NCBI RefSeq assembly: GCF_047717795.1
Contig: NZ_CP159808.1
Coordinates: forward strand, 868,001-932,000
Reading direction: 5' to 3'
Length of the DNA: 64,000 nt
DNA from: Marisalimonas sp016777705
Lineage (GTDB): Bacteria; Pseudomonadota; Alphaproteobacteria; Puniceispirillales; Marisalimonadaceae
The notes under the pieces are model-generated. The model did not search any database, was not told the origin of the DNA, and saw only the letters and a program-made list of their open reading frames with translations. Below are positions 7,668 to 17,200 of this stretch, piece after piece. The position numbers and the translations under genes are program-made. Numbering within the stretch: position 1 is the stretch's first letter; every line of letters starts with the position of its first letter.

Positions 7668-9856
7668 TAAATAAAAGATACAATAAACTTTTTAATAATT
7701 TTGAAGTTTTAAAACAAACAGATGCCAAATATCGAGTTTCTCTTGATAATATAGCTCAAGTTAAAAAAGAACTCAAAGACATCAAGAATATAGGCAAATT
7801 TACTTCTAAAAAAAGTAATGTTTTTTTTGATGATATAAAACTAAACTATAACCAAATTGACACTGAATTAAATCATTTAAGAGATGCTGTTCTAACGGAT
7901 CAAATATTTGATAATTCTGAAGTACAGATCTTAAGTAATAAATTTAATGATATTTTTGATACTTCTCATTCGCTTAACTTAATTAAAAATGTTTTAGATA
8001 AAAAAAATATAATCACTGATATTTTATATTTAGAATTACACGAGTCACAAACGTCTTTTTCTAAAATTTTTAAAATAGAATTAAATAATCTATTGAATGA
8101 AAAAAAAACAATAAAAGGTATTAACAACGATTTAATAAACTTTAAAAATATTTTGGATAGATACACAGAATTCGATCAAAAAACATTTGATGAAATGAAG
8201 AATAAAAATGGTGTGGATATTAGTGTATTACTCTCAAACAAAAAATATATTGCAAATATTTTATCTGCAAAACAGATAGATAATGTTGAAAATTATATTA
8301 AACTGATTTTCACAGAGATTAACAGTTTTAATGAAGCTTTTACTGATTTATTTGAAAAGTATCAAAAACACATTAATTCTTCTGCTGGTCAAATAAATAA
8401 AAAAATTAAAGAAAATTTAGAAAATAAAACTCTTAAAAATGAAATTATTTTAAAAGATATAGAAACTATATTAAAGGCAAATAAAAAAGCATATGAAGAA
8501 TCTTTAGATAAAAAAGAAGCTGAAGAAGAAACATTAAGACTTGAAAAAGAGGCTGAGCAAGAAAGATTAAGACAGGAAGAAAAAACGAGATTAGTTGCTA
8601 TTGAGAAGGCCAAAAAAACTGCGGAACTAGCACAATTAGAGGCGCAAGAAAGAAAAGAAAGACAAGAAAAATTTTATACCTTTTTAGGTTACTTAATTGT
8701 GATTGTAGGTTCTCTATTATGTCTTTGGGGTTTATGGGAATTAAGTGTTTATATTTGGCTAAGTTATGCTGGCATCGTCGTAAATACTATTGGAGCTGCG
8801 TTAGCAATCATTTCTGCTATTGTTTTTTTTGGAGCTTCAAAACTTTTAGGTGTAATTTTTTTCGTTGTAACTGCTTTTATTTATATCTTTTTAGATGACC
8901 TTGTCCCTATTACAGACATTAAAACTAATAATAAAACAGAGATTATCAAAAAGTTAAAAGTACCTTCTAAAAATTCTTTAAATTCAAATCAGATAAAGAA
9001 TTGCCCATCTTCTGGATACAAAGATAATTGTAAAGGAAGAATGAGTTACAGTAGTGGCGATACATATAATGGTTTTTTCAAGAATAATAAAAGGCACGGT
9101 CAAGGGACATATCATCACAAAAACGGTGATAAATACTCAGGAAATTGGAAAAATAGTAAGAAGCATGGTCGAGGAACTTATACTTGGAAAAATGGTAACA
9201 AGTATGTTGGACAGTGGCAAAATAGTAATATGCACGGACAAGGGGTTAAGACTTTCAAGAATGGAAAAATTCAGAGAGGCATTTGGAAAAATGATAAATT
9301 CATTGGTTCAAAAACAGAGAAATCCTTGTCTAAATATCAATCCAAAGCTAAAGACACTATTAAACTCAATCAAACTAATGAATGCCCCTCTTCTGGATAT
9401 AAAGATAATTGTAAAGGAAGAATGAGTTACGGTGGTGGTGATACATATATTGGTTTTTTTAAAAATAATAAAAGGCATGGACAAGGTACCTATGTATATA
9501 AAAATGGAACAAAACTTACTGGTACATTTTATAAGGGTTTACCTTCATATGGAACAGAAACATATGGAGGTAAATGGAAGGGGGATAGATACACTGGAAA
9601 CTTTGAAAATTGGAATAGATCTGGACAAGGAAATTACTTTTGGAAAAATGGTAACAAGTATTTTGGGCAATGGCAAAAGAATAAGCTGCACGGACAAGGG
9701 ACTTTTACGTGGAAAAGTGGTAATAAGTATGTTGGACAATGGGAAAAGGGTAATCAGCACGGACAAGGGATTAAGACTTACAATAATGGAAAAATTGAAA
9801 AAGGAATTTGGAAAAATGGTAACTTTCTCTATGTACAAGAATCTCAAAATCCATAA
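7664..9856 (+). CDS. Coiled-coil, three-TM, MORN-repeat membrane protein
   Basis: This 730-residue protein starts at a GTG that overlaps the WXG100-like stop in a GTGA junction. Residues 1-335 are helical and charged, with a strong Glu/Lys/Arg coiled coil at 280-336. Three hydrophobic segments follow (about 338-411). The remainder (about 446-725) is a long run of MORN repeats (Y-x-G-x-W/F-x-x-x-x-x-x-G-x-G pattern) in two blocks, each opened by CPSSGYKDNCKGRMSY with two cysteines. MORN repeats often mediate membrane or protein contact. Its position makes it a plausible membrane anchor or channel part of the T7SS-like module, which otherwise lacks membrane segments, but this is inference. No known T7SS membrane component is recognisable in it. 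Confidence 0.72.
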   Translation: MINKRYNKLFNNFEVLKQTDAKYRVSLDNIAQVKKELKDIKNIGKFTSKKSNVFFDDIKLNYNQIDTELNHLRDAVLTDQIFDNSEVQILSNKFNDIFDTSHSLNLIKNVLDKKNIITDILYLELHESQTSFSKIFKIELNNLLNEKKTIKGINNDLINFKNILDRYTEFDQKTFDEMKNKNGVDISVLLSNKKYIANILSAKQIDNVENYIKLIFTEINSFNEAFTDLFEKYQKHINSSAGQINKKIKENLENKTLKNEIILKDIETILKANKKAYEESLDKKEAEEETLRLEKEAEQERLRQEEKTRLVAIEKAKKTAELAQLEAQERKERQEKFYTFLGYLIVIVGSLLCLWGLWELSVYIWLSYAGIVVNTIGAALAIISAIVFFGASKLLGVIFFVVTAFIYIFLDDLVPITDIKTNNKTEIIKKLKVPSKNSLNSNQIKNCPSSGYKDNCKGRMSYSSGDTYNGFFKNNKRHGQGTYHHKNGDKYSGNWKNSKKHGRGTYTWKNGNKYVGQWQNSNMHGQGVKTFKNGKIQRGIWKNDKFIGSKTEKSLSKYQSKAKDTIKLNQTNECPSSGYKDNCKGRMSYGGGDTYIGFFKNNKRHGQGTYVYKNGTKLTGTFYKGLPSYGTETYGGKWKGDRYTGNFENWNRSGQGNYFWKNGNKYFGQWQKNKLHGQGTFTWKSGNKYVGQWEKGNQHGQGIKTYNNGKIEKGIWKNGNFLYVQESQNP
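9002..9495 (+). repeat. Duplicated MORN block, 381-bp period
   Basis: DNA from 9002 (codons for CPSSGYKDNCKGRMSY and the next MORN units) recurs from 9383 with only scattered base changes, an offset of 381 bp or 127 residues. Identity is high over about 110 bp and then falls off. It indicates an internal duplication of a Cys-containing cap plus MORN units. Confidence 0.8.
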
Positions 9857-9900
9857 GTTTATGTATTCAATAAACCATGATTAAAAAAGAAATAAACTAT

Positions 9901-12409
9901 TAATATTATGGAAATATCAAACTGGTTAGAAGAAATAGGATTATCGCGTTATACTGAAACGCTTTCTGAATTTCCTTTAGAAGACTTAACTGAATTTACC
10001 GACGATGATTTTAAGGAATTAGGAGTTCTTACTCCTCACCGCAAAAAACTTCTTGCAGCCATAGCAACTCTTAATAATGATGCTTCATCAAATGATGTAT
10101 CAACAACTTCTGACACCAACACATCATCTAGTTCTTTTTCTAATTTTATTAAAGATCTTCCTCAAGTTATAGCTATACCGCTTCACGAATACGCTGAAGA
10201 AGATCATCCAGGTATGAAACTTTGGGCAGCCTGTGATGCTATTGAACTCTTACTGAAGTTCTTGGTTATTATAGGTGCGGCTGATCGAAGGCAACATGGC
10301 GAACTAGATGATAAATTATTAAAAGATCTCTGGGGTAAGATTGAGATGCCTACGCTTGGTGCGTGGCTATCTATGGCGATATCTCTTGCGCAAACCAAAA
10401 GTAAACAGACACTTATGCTTCCTGAGATAGATAAGTATGTAAATGAAACCCTAAAAACATTACTCTATGGACCAGATAATCCGGGCACAGCCGACACCTC
10501 ATTCCTCAAGCTTCGTAACCGTCTTGCACATGGAGGAGGCTTAACTAGAAAAGAAGCTGAGCGTTTAATTGGAATTTGGCAGGAACCTTTTGAAAAGACG
10601 ATTGAGGCTTTAAGTTGGTTGTCAGATATTAATATCGTTGGCCTTGATGATAATGTTCCTATGGAACTTAAAGGAACATCACACAATCTAACGGCGGCAC
10701 CTACTTTAGATGTGTCACGGTTTGAAGGTGATAGTGACGGAGTGTGGCTTGTAAGAGATAAAAACACTTTATCTCTCTGGCCTATGGCATTGTTTGGCTA
10801 TCCTTCAGTATCAAATGCAAAAGGAAACGTTGATACAGGAGATGTAAACTCAACTCAAATATATGTTCGCAAAGACGTCGTTCAACTTCAATTTACGCCT
10901 CTAGGCGCAGAAGGCTTTAGCCACTCCGAAGCAGGTGTATCTGCTGTAGAAGCCTTCCAGTCTTTATTTAGTTTAAAACGTGCTAATCAAAAAGCATCAG
11001 AAAAGGCCTTTAAGATACAGGACTTTGGACGAGAGGTCCAAAAAGATGCCAATCAAATGGTAGGGCGCTTAGAAGAACAAGAGCATATAGAAAATAGCTT
11101 TAAAGATATAGAGCAGGGGATAGTATGGATTACAGGCCCTGCAGGAATAGGTAAGTCATTTTTAGTAGCACGACTAGCTCAAGATCTTATTGATAATAAT
11201 ACAGATGATAATAAGATTATCCTTCCTTATAGATTTAAATCTGGAGATGACGCACGTTGTAATAGAGATGCCTTTGCTAGCTTTGCCATTGAAAGACTAG
11301 TGGCAATGGGTGCATTGATTGACAATGTTAAGGTAGACGAAAAAGGGAAAGCCGAAGACCGCCTCAAATCCTGCCTGGATTATCTAAATAAAGATAAGAA
11401 AGTAATCTTTGTTTTAGATGGATTAGATGAGCTACTTTCGAGAGACGCTACCTTTGCTGAAGAGATACCTTTAGGCTTAGACTCAATGCGTATTACGTGG
11501 GTTTGCTCAGGTCGTCCTGAACCAGAACTTAAAAAAGCGTTTAGTAACTCTCGAGTTATTAACCCTTATCCTGATGGTCTTCCCGCCATGCAAACGCAAG
11601 ACATAAGAAGTATGTTATTGGAACGTATTGGCTTGTTTAGGAATAAGCTTCTTGCTGGAGATAAAGAAAAAGGAGATGAGGTAGTTAATCCATTTATTGA
11701 TCTTGTTGCGAAAAGAGCTGAAGGATTACCACTCTTTGTTAATTATGTGACCCAAGACGTACAACAGGGTAATTATCCACTAGACGGGACAGCCAATCTT
11801 CCAAAAGGACTTACAGCTTACCATGAAAAACTAATCGCAGGATTAGGTGTTGGTGCGTTACAAGCACTGCTAACCCCTCTTGTGGCCACACTAGCAATGG
11901 CAAATGAGCCCTTGGCTGAACAAGAAATAATTGCCTTTTTAAGATTAAGAGAAGAAATACCAGACGGAGAGGCTGGAGACAAACTAGTTGCAAAAGGACT
12001 AGCGGCTATAGCCAGTATGTTAAGACGTGCGCCTGATCCTGAAGGAGAAGATGGTTTTATGTTACACCATTTATCACTTCGAGAACATATTTTAACGACA
12101 GATACAATGAGCCACCATGTTGAAAAGTCTAGGAAGGCGTTTGCGAAAGCGGCTATGAGCCCTGATGATGAAGAGACTATATCGAATTATCTATACCGTA
12201 CCGGTATAGATCATCTATTGAGCAATGATCAAGTTGATGATGCACGAGCAAAGCTGCTTGATATAGATTACTTAGGTAAGATGTTTAATCTTGGAAAACA
12301 AAATCTAGATATACTGCAATACTGGCTTAAAATAGGAGATGATGATCAGGGTCAAGGCTACATAGAGTCTGTAAATAAGTACTTGGAAAGAGACCTTAAA
12401 GAAGATGAT
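9901..12409 (+). repeat. 2.5-kb direct repeat, copy B
   Basis: Second copy of the block at 780-3288, same orientation, with no difference found in the segments compared. Recombination between the two copies would excise 9,121 bp, removing the T7SS-like operon and joining the 5' part of the first NLR-like gene to the TPR tail of the second. Confidence 0.93.
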
Positions 12410-13819
12410 CTTGATGTGCTCAAGAAGTTTTTACAATTATGTTTAGATTCCGGTTGGTCTGCAGTGGGAGTGGAAACCGGAGAATTAATAACAGAAGTAA
12501 GTAGAACTTTGTTAGGTGCAGATTATAAAAAAATTCTAAACTGTTTAGGGATTTTAGCTGAGCTATATAAAAATAATGGTCTATATAATAAATCAGAAAA
12601 ATTACTTAACGAAGTATTAATATCACAAAAAGATTTACTTGGTGTAGACCATATAGATACGTTAGGAACCACCATAAATTTAGGAGAATTGTATAATAAT
12701 ACAGGTGATTATATTCAGGCTGAAAGTTTACTTAAATCAACATCTGAAATATGTAAAAAAAATTTAGGTGAAAATCATAATTACACATTGATGGCTATGC
12801 ATAATTTAGCGGTGGCATTTGACAATTTAGATAAACCTGAAAAAGCAGAGATAATTAATTCAAAAATATTAGAAGTAAGAAAAAAAATGTTGGGTTTAGA
12901 AAATACAGATACTATAACTTCGATGAATAATTTAGCTATGAATTATTTAGCAATGGAAGATTATAAAAAAGCCGAACCTTTATTAAGAGAAGTTTTAGAG
13001 CTTAACGAAAATTTATTGGGTTTTGAACATCCAAACACTCTTTCGTCTATAAATAATTTATCGGTATTATTAAGTAATATTGAACATTTCAGTGAGGCAG
13101 AGACGTTGCTAAAACGCAACTTTAATGTTTCTAAACGTATACGTGGCGAAAGTCATCCAGACACTATATTAGCAATGAACAATCTAGGTTGCTTATATTT
13201 AGATGTAAAAAAATATGAGGATGCTGAAGCTGTATTTATAGATGTGACAAAGTTACAAGAAAGTATTTTGGGATTAAATCATCCCAATACAGAAGTTTTT
13301 TTTCAAAATCTCATAGAGCTTTATGATCAAACAGGACAAGTAAATAAATCTATACCATTTCATGAAAAAATTATAAAAATAAAAGAAAATTCTTTAGGTT
13401 TAACACACTTAAAAACATTGAACTCCAAGCAAAACCTTGCAGTAATATTGGGAAGTAATAATGAATACAGAAAAGCCATTCAGTTACTTAAAGAGGTTCT
13501 TTTAATCAGACGTGAAAAAGTTAATGGTAACCCAAACGATGATCCAGATGATTTAAGCGTTCCTTTTTTGTCATCAACTTTATCAGCATTAGGAAAAGTA
13601 TGCGGACAAGATAATTGTTATGAAGAAGGTATTACTTATCTTCAGGAAAGCATTGAGATTAGGCGTAAATTATTAGCGGATAATAGAATACCATATAAAC
13701 AATTAATAATGGTTCTTGATAGAATTAAAGAAATATACAAATTAAGTGGGAAAGAAGAGAAGCTTTTAGAAATTGAATCTGAAATTAAGAAAATTATACT
13801 TGATAATAAAAAATCATAA
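9908..13819 (+). CDS. NLR-like SAM / HEPN-like / NACHT NTPase / TPR protein, copy 2
   Basis: This 1303-residue paralogue of the gene at 787 shares its first 834 residues exactly: SAM (1-55), RNRLAH at 203-208, Walker A GPAGIGKS (410-417) and Walker B VIFVLDGLDEL (499-509). From residue 835 the sequence diverges into a longer and different set of kinesin-light-chain-type TPRs (units with LG-x-x-HP-x-T and NNLA-x-x-Y). The first 40 residues of the tail are still clearly homologous (GWSAVGVETGELI versus SWSTVGLKTGELI), so the tails are diverged homologues and not unrelated cassettes. The gene lies 51 bp after the MORN gene on the same strand and is probably co-transcribed with it. Same effector and switch with a different sensor is the simplest reading. 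Confidence 0.8.
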   Translation: MEISNWLEEIGLSRYTETLSEFPLEDLTEFTDDDFKELGVLTPHRKKLLAAIATLNNDASSNDVSTTSDTNTSSSSFSNFIKDLPQVIAIPLHEYAEEDHPGMKLWAACDAIELLLKFLVIIGAADRRQHGELDDKLLKDLWGKIEMPTLGAWLSMAISLAQTKSKQTLMLPEIDKYVNETLKTLLYGPDNPGTADTSFLKLRNRLAHGGGLTRKEAERLIGIWQEPFEKTIEALSWLSDINIVGLDDNVPMELKGTSHNLTAAPTLDVSRFEGDSDGVWLVRDKNTLSLWPMALFGYPSVSNAKGNVDTGDVNSTQIYVRKDVVQLQFTPLGAEGFSHSEAGVSAVEAFQSLFSLKRANQKASEKAFKIQDFGREVQKDANQMVGRLEEQEHIENSFKDIEQGIVWITGPAGIGKSFLVARLAQDLIDNNTDDNKIILPYRFKSGDDARCNRDAFASFAIERLVAMGALIDNVKVDEKGKAEDRLKSCLDYLNKDKKVIFVLDGLDELLSRDATFAEEIPLGLDSMRITWVCSGRPEPELKKAFSNSRVINPYPDGLPAMQTQDIRSMLLERIGLFRNKLLAGDKEKGDEVVNPFIDLVAKRAEGLPLFVNYVTQDVQQGNYPLDGTANLPKGLTAYHEKLIAGLGVGALQALLTPLVATLAMANEPLAEQEIIAFLRLREEIPDGEAGDKLVAKGLAAIASMLRRAPDPEGEDGFMLHHLSLREHILTTDTMSHHVEKSRKAFAKAAMSPDDEETISNYLYRTGIDHLLSNDQVDDARAKLLDIDYLGKMFNLGKQNLDILQYWLKIGDDDQGQGYIESVNKYLERDLKEDDLDVLKKFLQLCLDSGWSAVGVETGELITEVSRTLLGADYKKILNCLGILAELYKNNGLYNKSEKLLNEVLISQKDLLGVDHIDTLGTTINLGELYNNTGDYIQAESLLKSTSEICKKNLGENHNYTLMAMHNLAVAFDNLDKPEKAEIINSKILEVRKKMLGLENTDTITSMNNLAMNYLAMEDYKKAEPLLREVLELNENLLGFEHPNTLSSINNLSVLLSNIEHFSEAETLLKRNFNVSKRIRGESHPDTILAMNNLGCLYLDVKKYEDAEAVFIDVTKLQESILGLNHPNTEVFFQNLIELYDQTGQVNKSIPFHEKIIKIKENSLGLTHLKTLNSKQNLAVILGSNNEYRKAIQLLKEVLLIRREKVNGNPNDDPDDLSVPFLSSTLSALGKVCGQDNCYEEGITYLQESIEIRRKLLADNRIPYKQLIMVLDRIKEIYKLSGKEEKLLEIESEIKKIILDNKKS

Positions 13820-13837
13820 TAAATTAATTAAAAATAC

Positions 13838-14236
13838 CTAATTAAGTTTTATATCAAACCTCTCTTTCATACGTTGAATAGAAGAAATAGGTACGTCATG
13901 AATTGACTTACCTTTGTGTCTGTTTTCTAAAATTACAGATACAAACTTTACATTTAATTTTTTAGCTAAATCTTGATATTCTTTAACTTCTTTTTGAGAT
14001 GTCATTGTATTGCTAACTATAACTGATTTTCCATTTTCTAACTCTTCTTTTACAGATTGATAACAATATTGATGTGCTTTTTTCAATAATTTAAAATCAT
14101 ATTTATTATTATTAAATTTTTCAAAATATTGATCTGCTTCAAAGAATTTTAAATTAAGTGATTTTGCAAAAGAAGTTTTACCAGATCCTGGAAGTCCTCT
14201 GAATGCATAAAGAATAATTTCATTTGTTTTGTTCAT
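13838..14236 (-). CDS. Small P-loop kinase of the AAA_33 / polynucleotide kinase type
   Basis: The 132-residue protein opens with Walker A GLPGSGKT and continues with FEADQYF, VIVSNTMTS and a basic lid-like segment (ENRHKGKSIHDVP), the pattern of small ATP-dependent kinases related to the T4 polynucleotide kinase 5' domain and N4BP2-like proteins. The substrate (RNA or DNA 5' end, or a small molecule) cannot be told. I start at the ATG at 14236; an in-frame TTG at 14251 overlaps the stop of the upstream gene and would add five residues. It is convergent with the second NLR-like gene (18 bp apart) and follows the large membrane protein directly, probably in one operon. A nucleic-acid kinase beside predicted HEPN ribonucleases would fit RNA repair or immunity, but this is speculative. 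Confidence 0.7.
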   Translation of the reverse strand: MNKTNEIILYAFRGLPGSGKTSFAKSLNLKFFEADQYFEKFNNNKYDFKLLKKAHQYCYQSVKEELENGKSVIVSNTMTSQKEVKEYQDLAKKLNVKFVSVILENRHKGKSIHDVPISSIQRMKERFDIKLN

Positions 14237-14247
14237 AATAAAAATAT

Positions 14248-17200
14248 TCAATTAAAAATTTCTTTAATATTTTGTTTTGAGTAAACCGCATTTTTAAACT
14301 TTGAACTAAAAGCATTTTTAAAAATATCTATAAAAAATTTATCTTCTATTTTTTCAAAATCATTAAGTAGATTATATAACTTACTTGATAAGTCTAAAAA
14401 CGTATTTTCATCTTTTTCAAATTTAGCTATTTCCATCAAATCTGCAAATGACGTAAAGATTTGTTTTTTACTTCCCAGATCAATTTTATTGTTAAGTAGT
14501 CTGATATTTTCATTATATTGTTGCTTGCTATTTTTTAAGTTATCATCTTTAGATTGATTGGTTTTATGAATATTAAAATATATTTGACCTAAAATATTCC
14601 TAGAAAAAATTATACCAAAAATATCTTTGTTTTCTTCATTAATTATAAACCATTGTTTAGTAGCTTCTAAAGTTTCGTTAGATATGGGGTTTTCAGTAAA
14701 TAATAATCTTGATAAGGATCCATAAGATCTTGCTAGTCCTGGTTTATCACTTAATTGTTTTTTGATTTCAATTGATTCATTAATATAATCTTTTGATTTT
14801 TTATCACTAGAAAAATGATTAGCGAATGTAGTAAATACTCTAGATTTTACGGATAAAAATTGATTGTCATTTTCATTTAATAAACTCTTTATACATTTTG
14901 ATAATAACAATTTACCTTTATCTAATTTTTTATGAAATTGAATTTCAATGAGCGCAGCATAATGTTCTATGTCACACACTAACCACTTATCTAATTCAGG
15001 GTCTTTTTTTACAATTTCAATAAAACTTTTAAGACCTTTATAATCTCTTAGGTTATAAAGTGTTCGCATAATAGGATAAATTAATTTATTTTTATAATTA
15101 CTATATTCAAGCCATTTTTCGGCAATATTGGATAGATATTCTTTTTCAACAATTGTGCCGTTGTAAAACGATTTTTCTAATTCGATAAAATGTTTCTCAA
15201 TTAACAATTGATTAAAAAGATCATTTTTATTTACTGAATTATAATGTTTTAAATAATTTAAACATTTTTCAATAATTACTTTAGCTTTTTCAAATTGGTT
15301 TAAAACACATAAATATGAACTAAAGTTTAAACCAGCATTAAGAGTATACTTTAAATTATTAGTTCCACTTTTTTCAAATAAATTAAAAATTCGTTCACTT
15401 TCGTTAGAATATTCTTTGTGATAATTTTTAATAGCCATGGCAGCGTTAAAACAACATGTTCTTTGAATTAAAGGAATATTATCTAATGTCTCATTTAAAG
15501 AAAAAACACTATTCAAGGTCACTAAGGTAGATCTATTTCTAAATTTAATTTTATTATTTGCGTTAGGTGTGTTTTCTATTATTCCAGTTTTTATACTTAT
15601 ATCCTCAATAGTTTTAGCTGTTTCAATTAAGCTTAAACCAGTAGCATCTGACAGAACTTTTAAATTAAATTGATAACCTAAACATGCTGATATTATAAGA
15701 AAAGTTTTGTATTCAGGAAAGTTTTGTAAACTCTCAGTTATAGTATTCTCTAATGAAATCATTTCATCTTTTAAAATATTATCTTCAATTTTTTTATGTA
15801 TATCTAGATGCCACTGAGTATCTAAATAAATTGAATTACTTCTTTGTAAGTTTTGAAAAATAAGCTCTATATCGTTTAAAGTGGTTTGATCGTCTGTTTC
15901 ATTTAAATACTCTATTATTTTTTCGGCAAGGATAACGTCAGAATTAAGTTCTTGTTTTAAGTAATTTAATAAATCTTCAGGCATCAAATATTCAAGTGTA
16001 AAAGTATTGTTAAAATTTAAGTTTGGTAATAATTTAGTTCCTATAAAAATAAAATTAATGTTTAGTTTAGTGTTATAATTCTTAATTTGGCATAACCACT
16101 TGAAACTCTCTTTATCTAAATAATTCAAACCAGATATTAATATACAAACATTCTTTTGATTATTAAATTTATCAAAAAATTCTAAACTAGCCGCCTCAAG
16201 TATATGATCCAACGAGGTTTCTTGATTTGATTGGTTTGTTGCCATGTTTAATAAACTACTAAATGGTATAAAATTAGTAATGCTATCTATTGTATCTTCT
16301 ATAGACTGATTAGTTTTACCATCAATTTTTTTTTCAAGTAGTTGATTGATTAAATCAAAAGATGAATTTTCATTGTGGCATTCAATCTCTACAAATAAGA
16401 AATTGTCTTTTAAAGATTGTTTAATTAATAATCTTCCACTTGTTTCATCTATAGTTTTTAAAAAAGTAAATTTTATTCCAGTAGTTTTTTTAATTTCTAA
16501 TAAGTTATCTTTCTTTAAATGAGGGTGTATCCATTTAATTAATTTATTATTTGTTTTGTTTGGTGGAGATGAACTTTGGTTTTTATTAAACATTAACTTT
16601 GATAGGACATAATTAACTAGTAATAAAAAAGATGTGATGTAAATGTATGTATAATTTAATGAAACAAGACTCATAAAAAATAAAATGCTTAATAACACAA
16701 TAAGATAAGTTGAAAGTTTGATTTCTGATTTATCTATATTTTTTCCAAATTCATAGAAGTTTAGTGAAAAAATAATAATTGGAATTATAAACTGAGTAGC
16801 ATTTTGAAAACTGCCTTCGTAAATGACAAACGAAGTGATAAACCAAGAAATTATACCAAAAGAAAAAACAATACCAATTATTCCCGAGTTACTAAAAATC
16901 AATTGAAAATAGTTAGATTTTTTAAATTTTAATTTTAGTCCATGTATAAAAATAAATGGTAAGAATAAAAAAATTATTGATATTATTATTACATACCAAA
17001 AGCTTAAAATTGCTAAGGTTTCTGGTGGAGGCATTGAAATAATAGAATTTAAACCAGGTATAATAATATATGGAGATAATCTAGATATGATGAAACTTAA
17101 TGATAAAATAGATAGAAATTGTAAGTTTTTTTCTGGGTTATAATTTGTTTTTTTCCGATATAGTATGAAACCGAGAATGATAGCAATAATTAAGAATGAA

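Noticed and set aside
9054..9884. Two long plus-strand frames (9054-9425 and 9432-9884) inside the MORN region
   Set aside because: They are alternative readings of the MORN-repeat DNA, whose regular Gly/Lys/Asn codons leave other frames open. The main frame is continuous through the region and has clear repeats.
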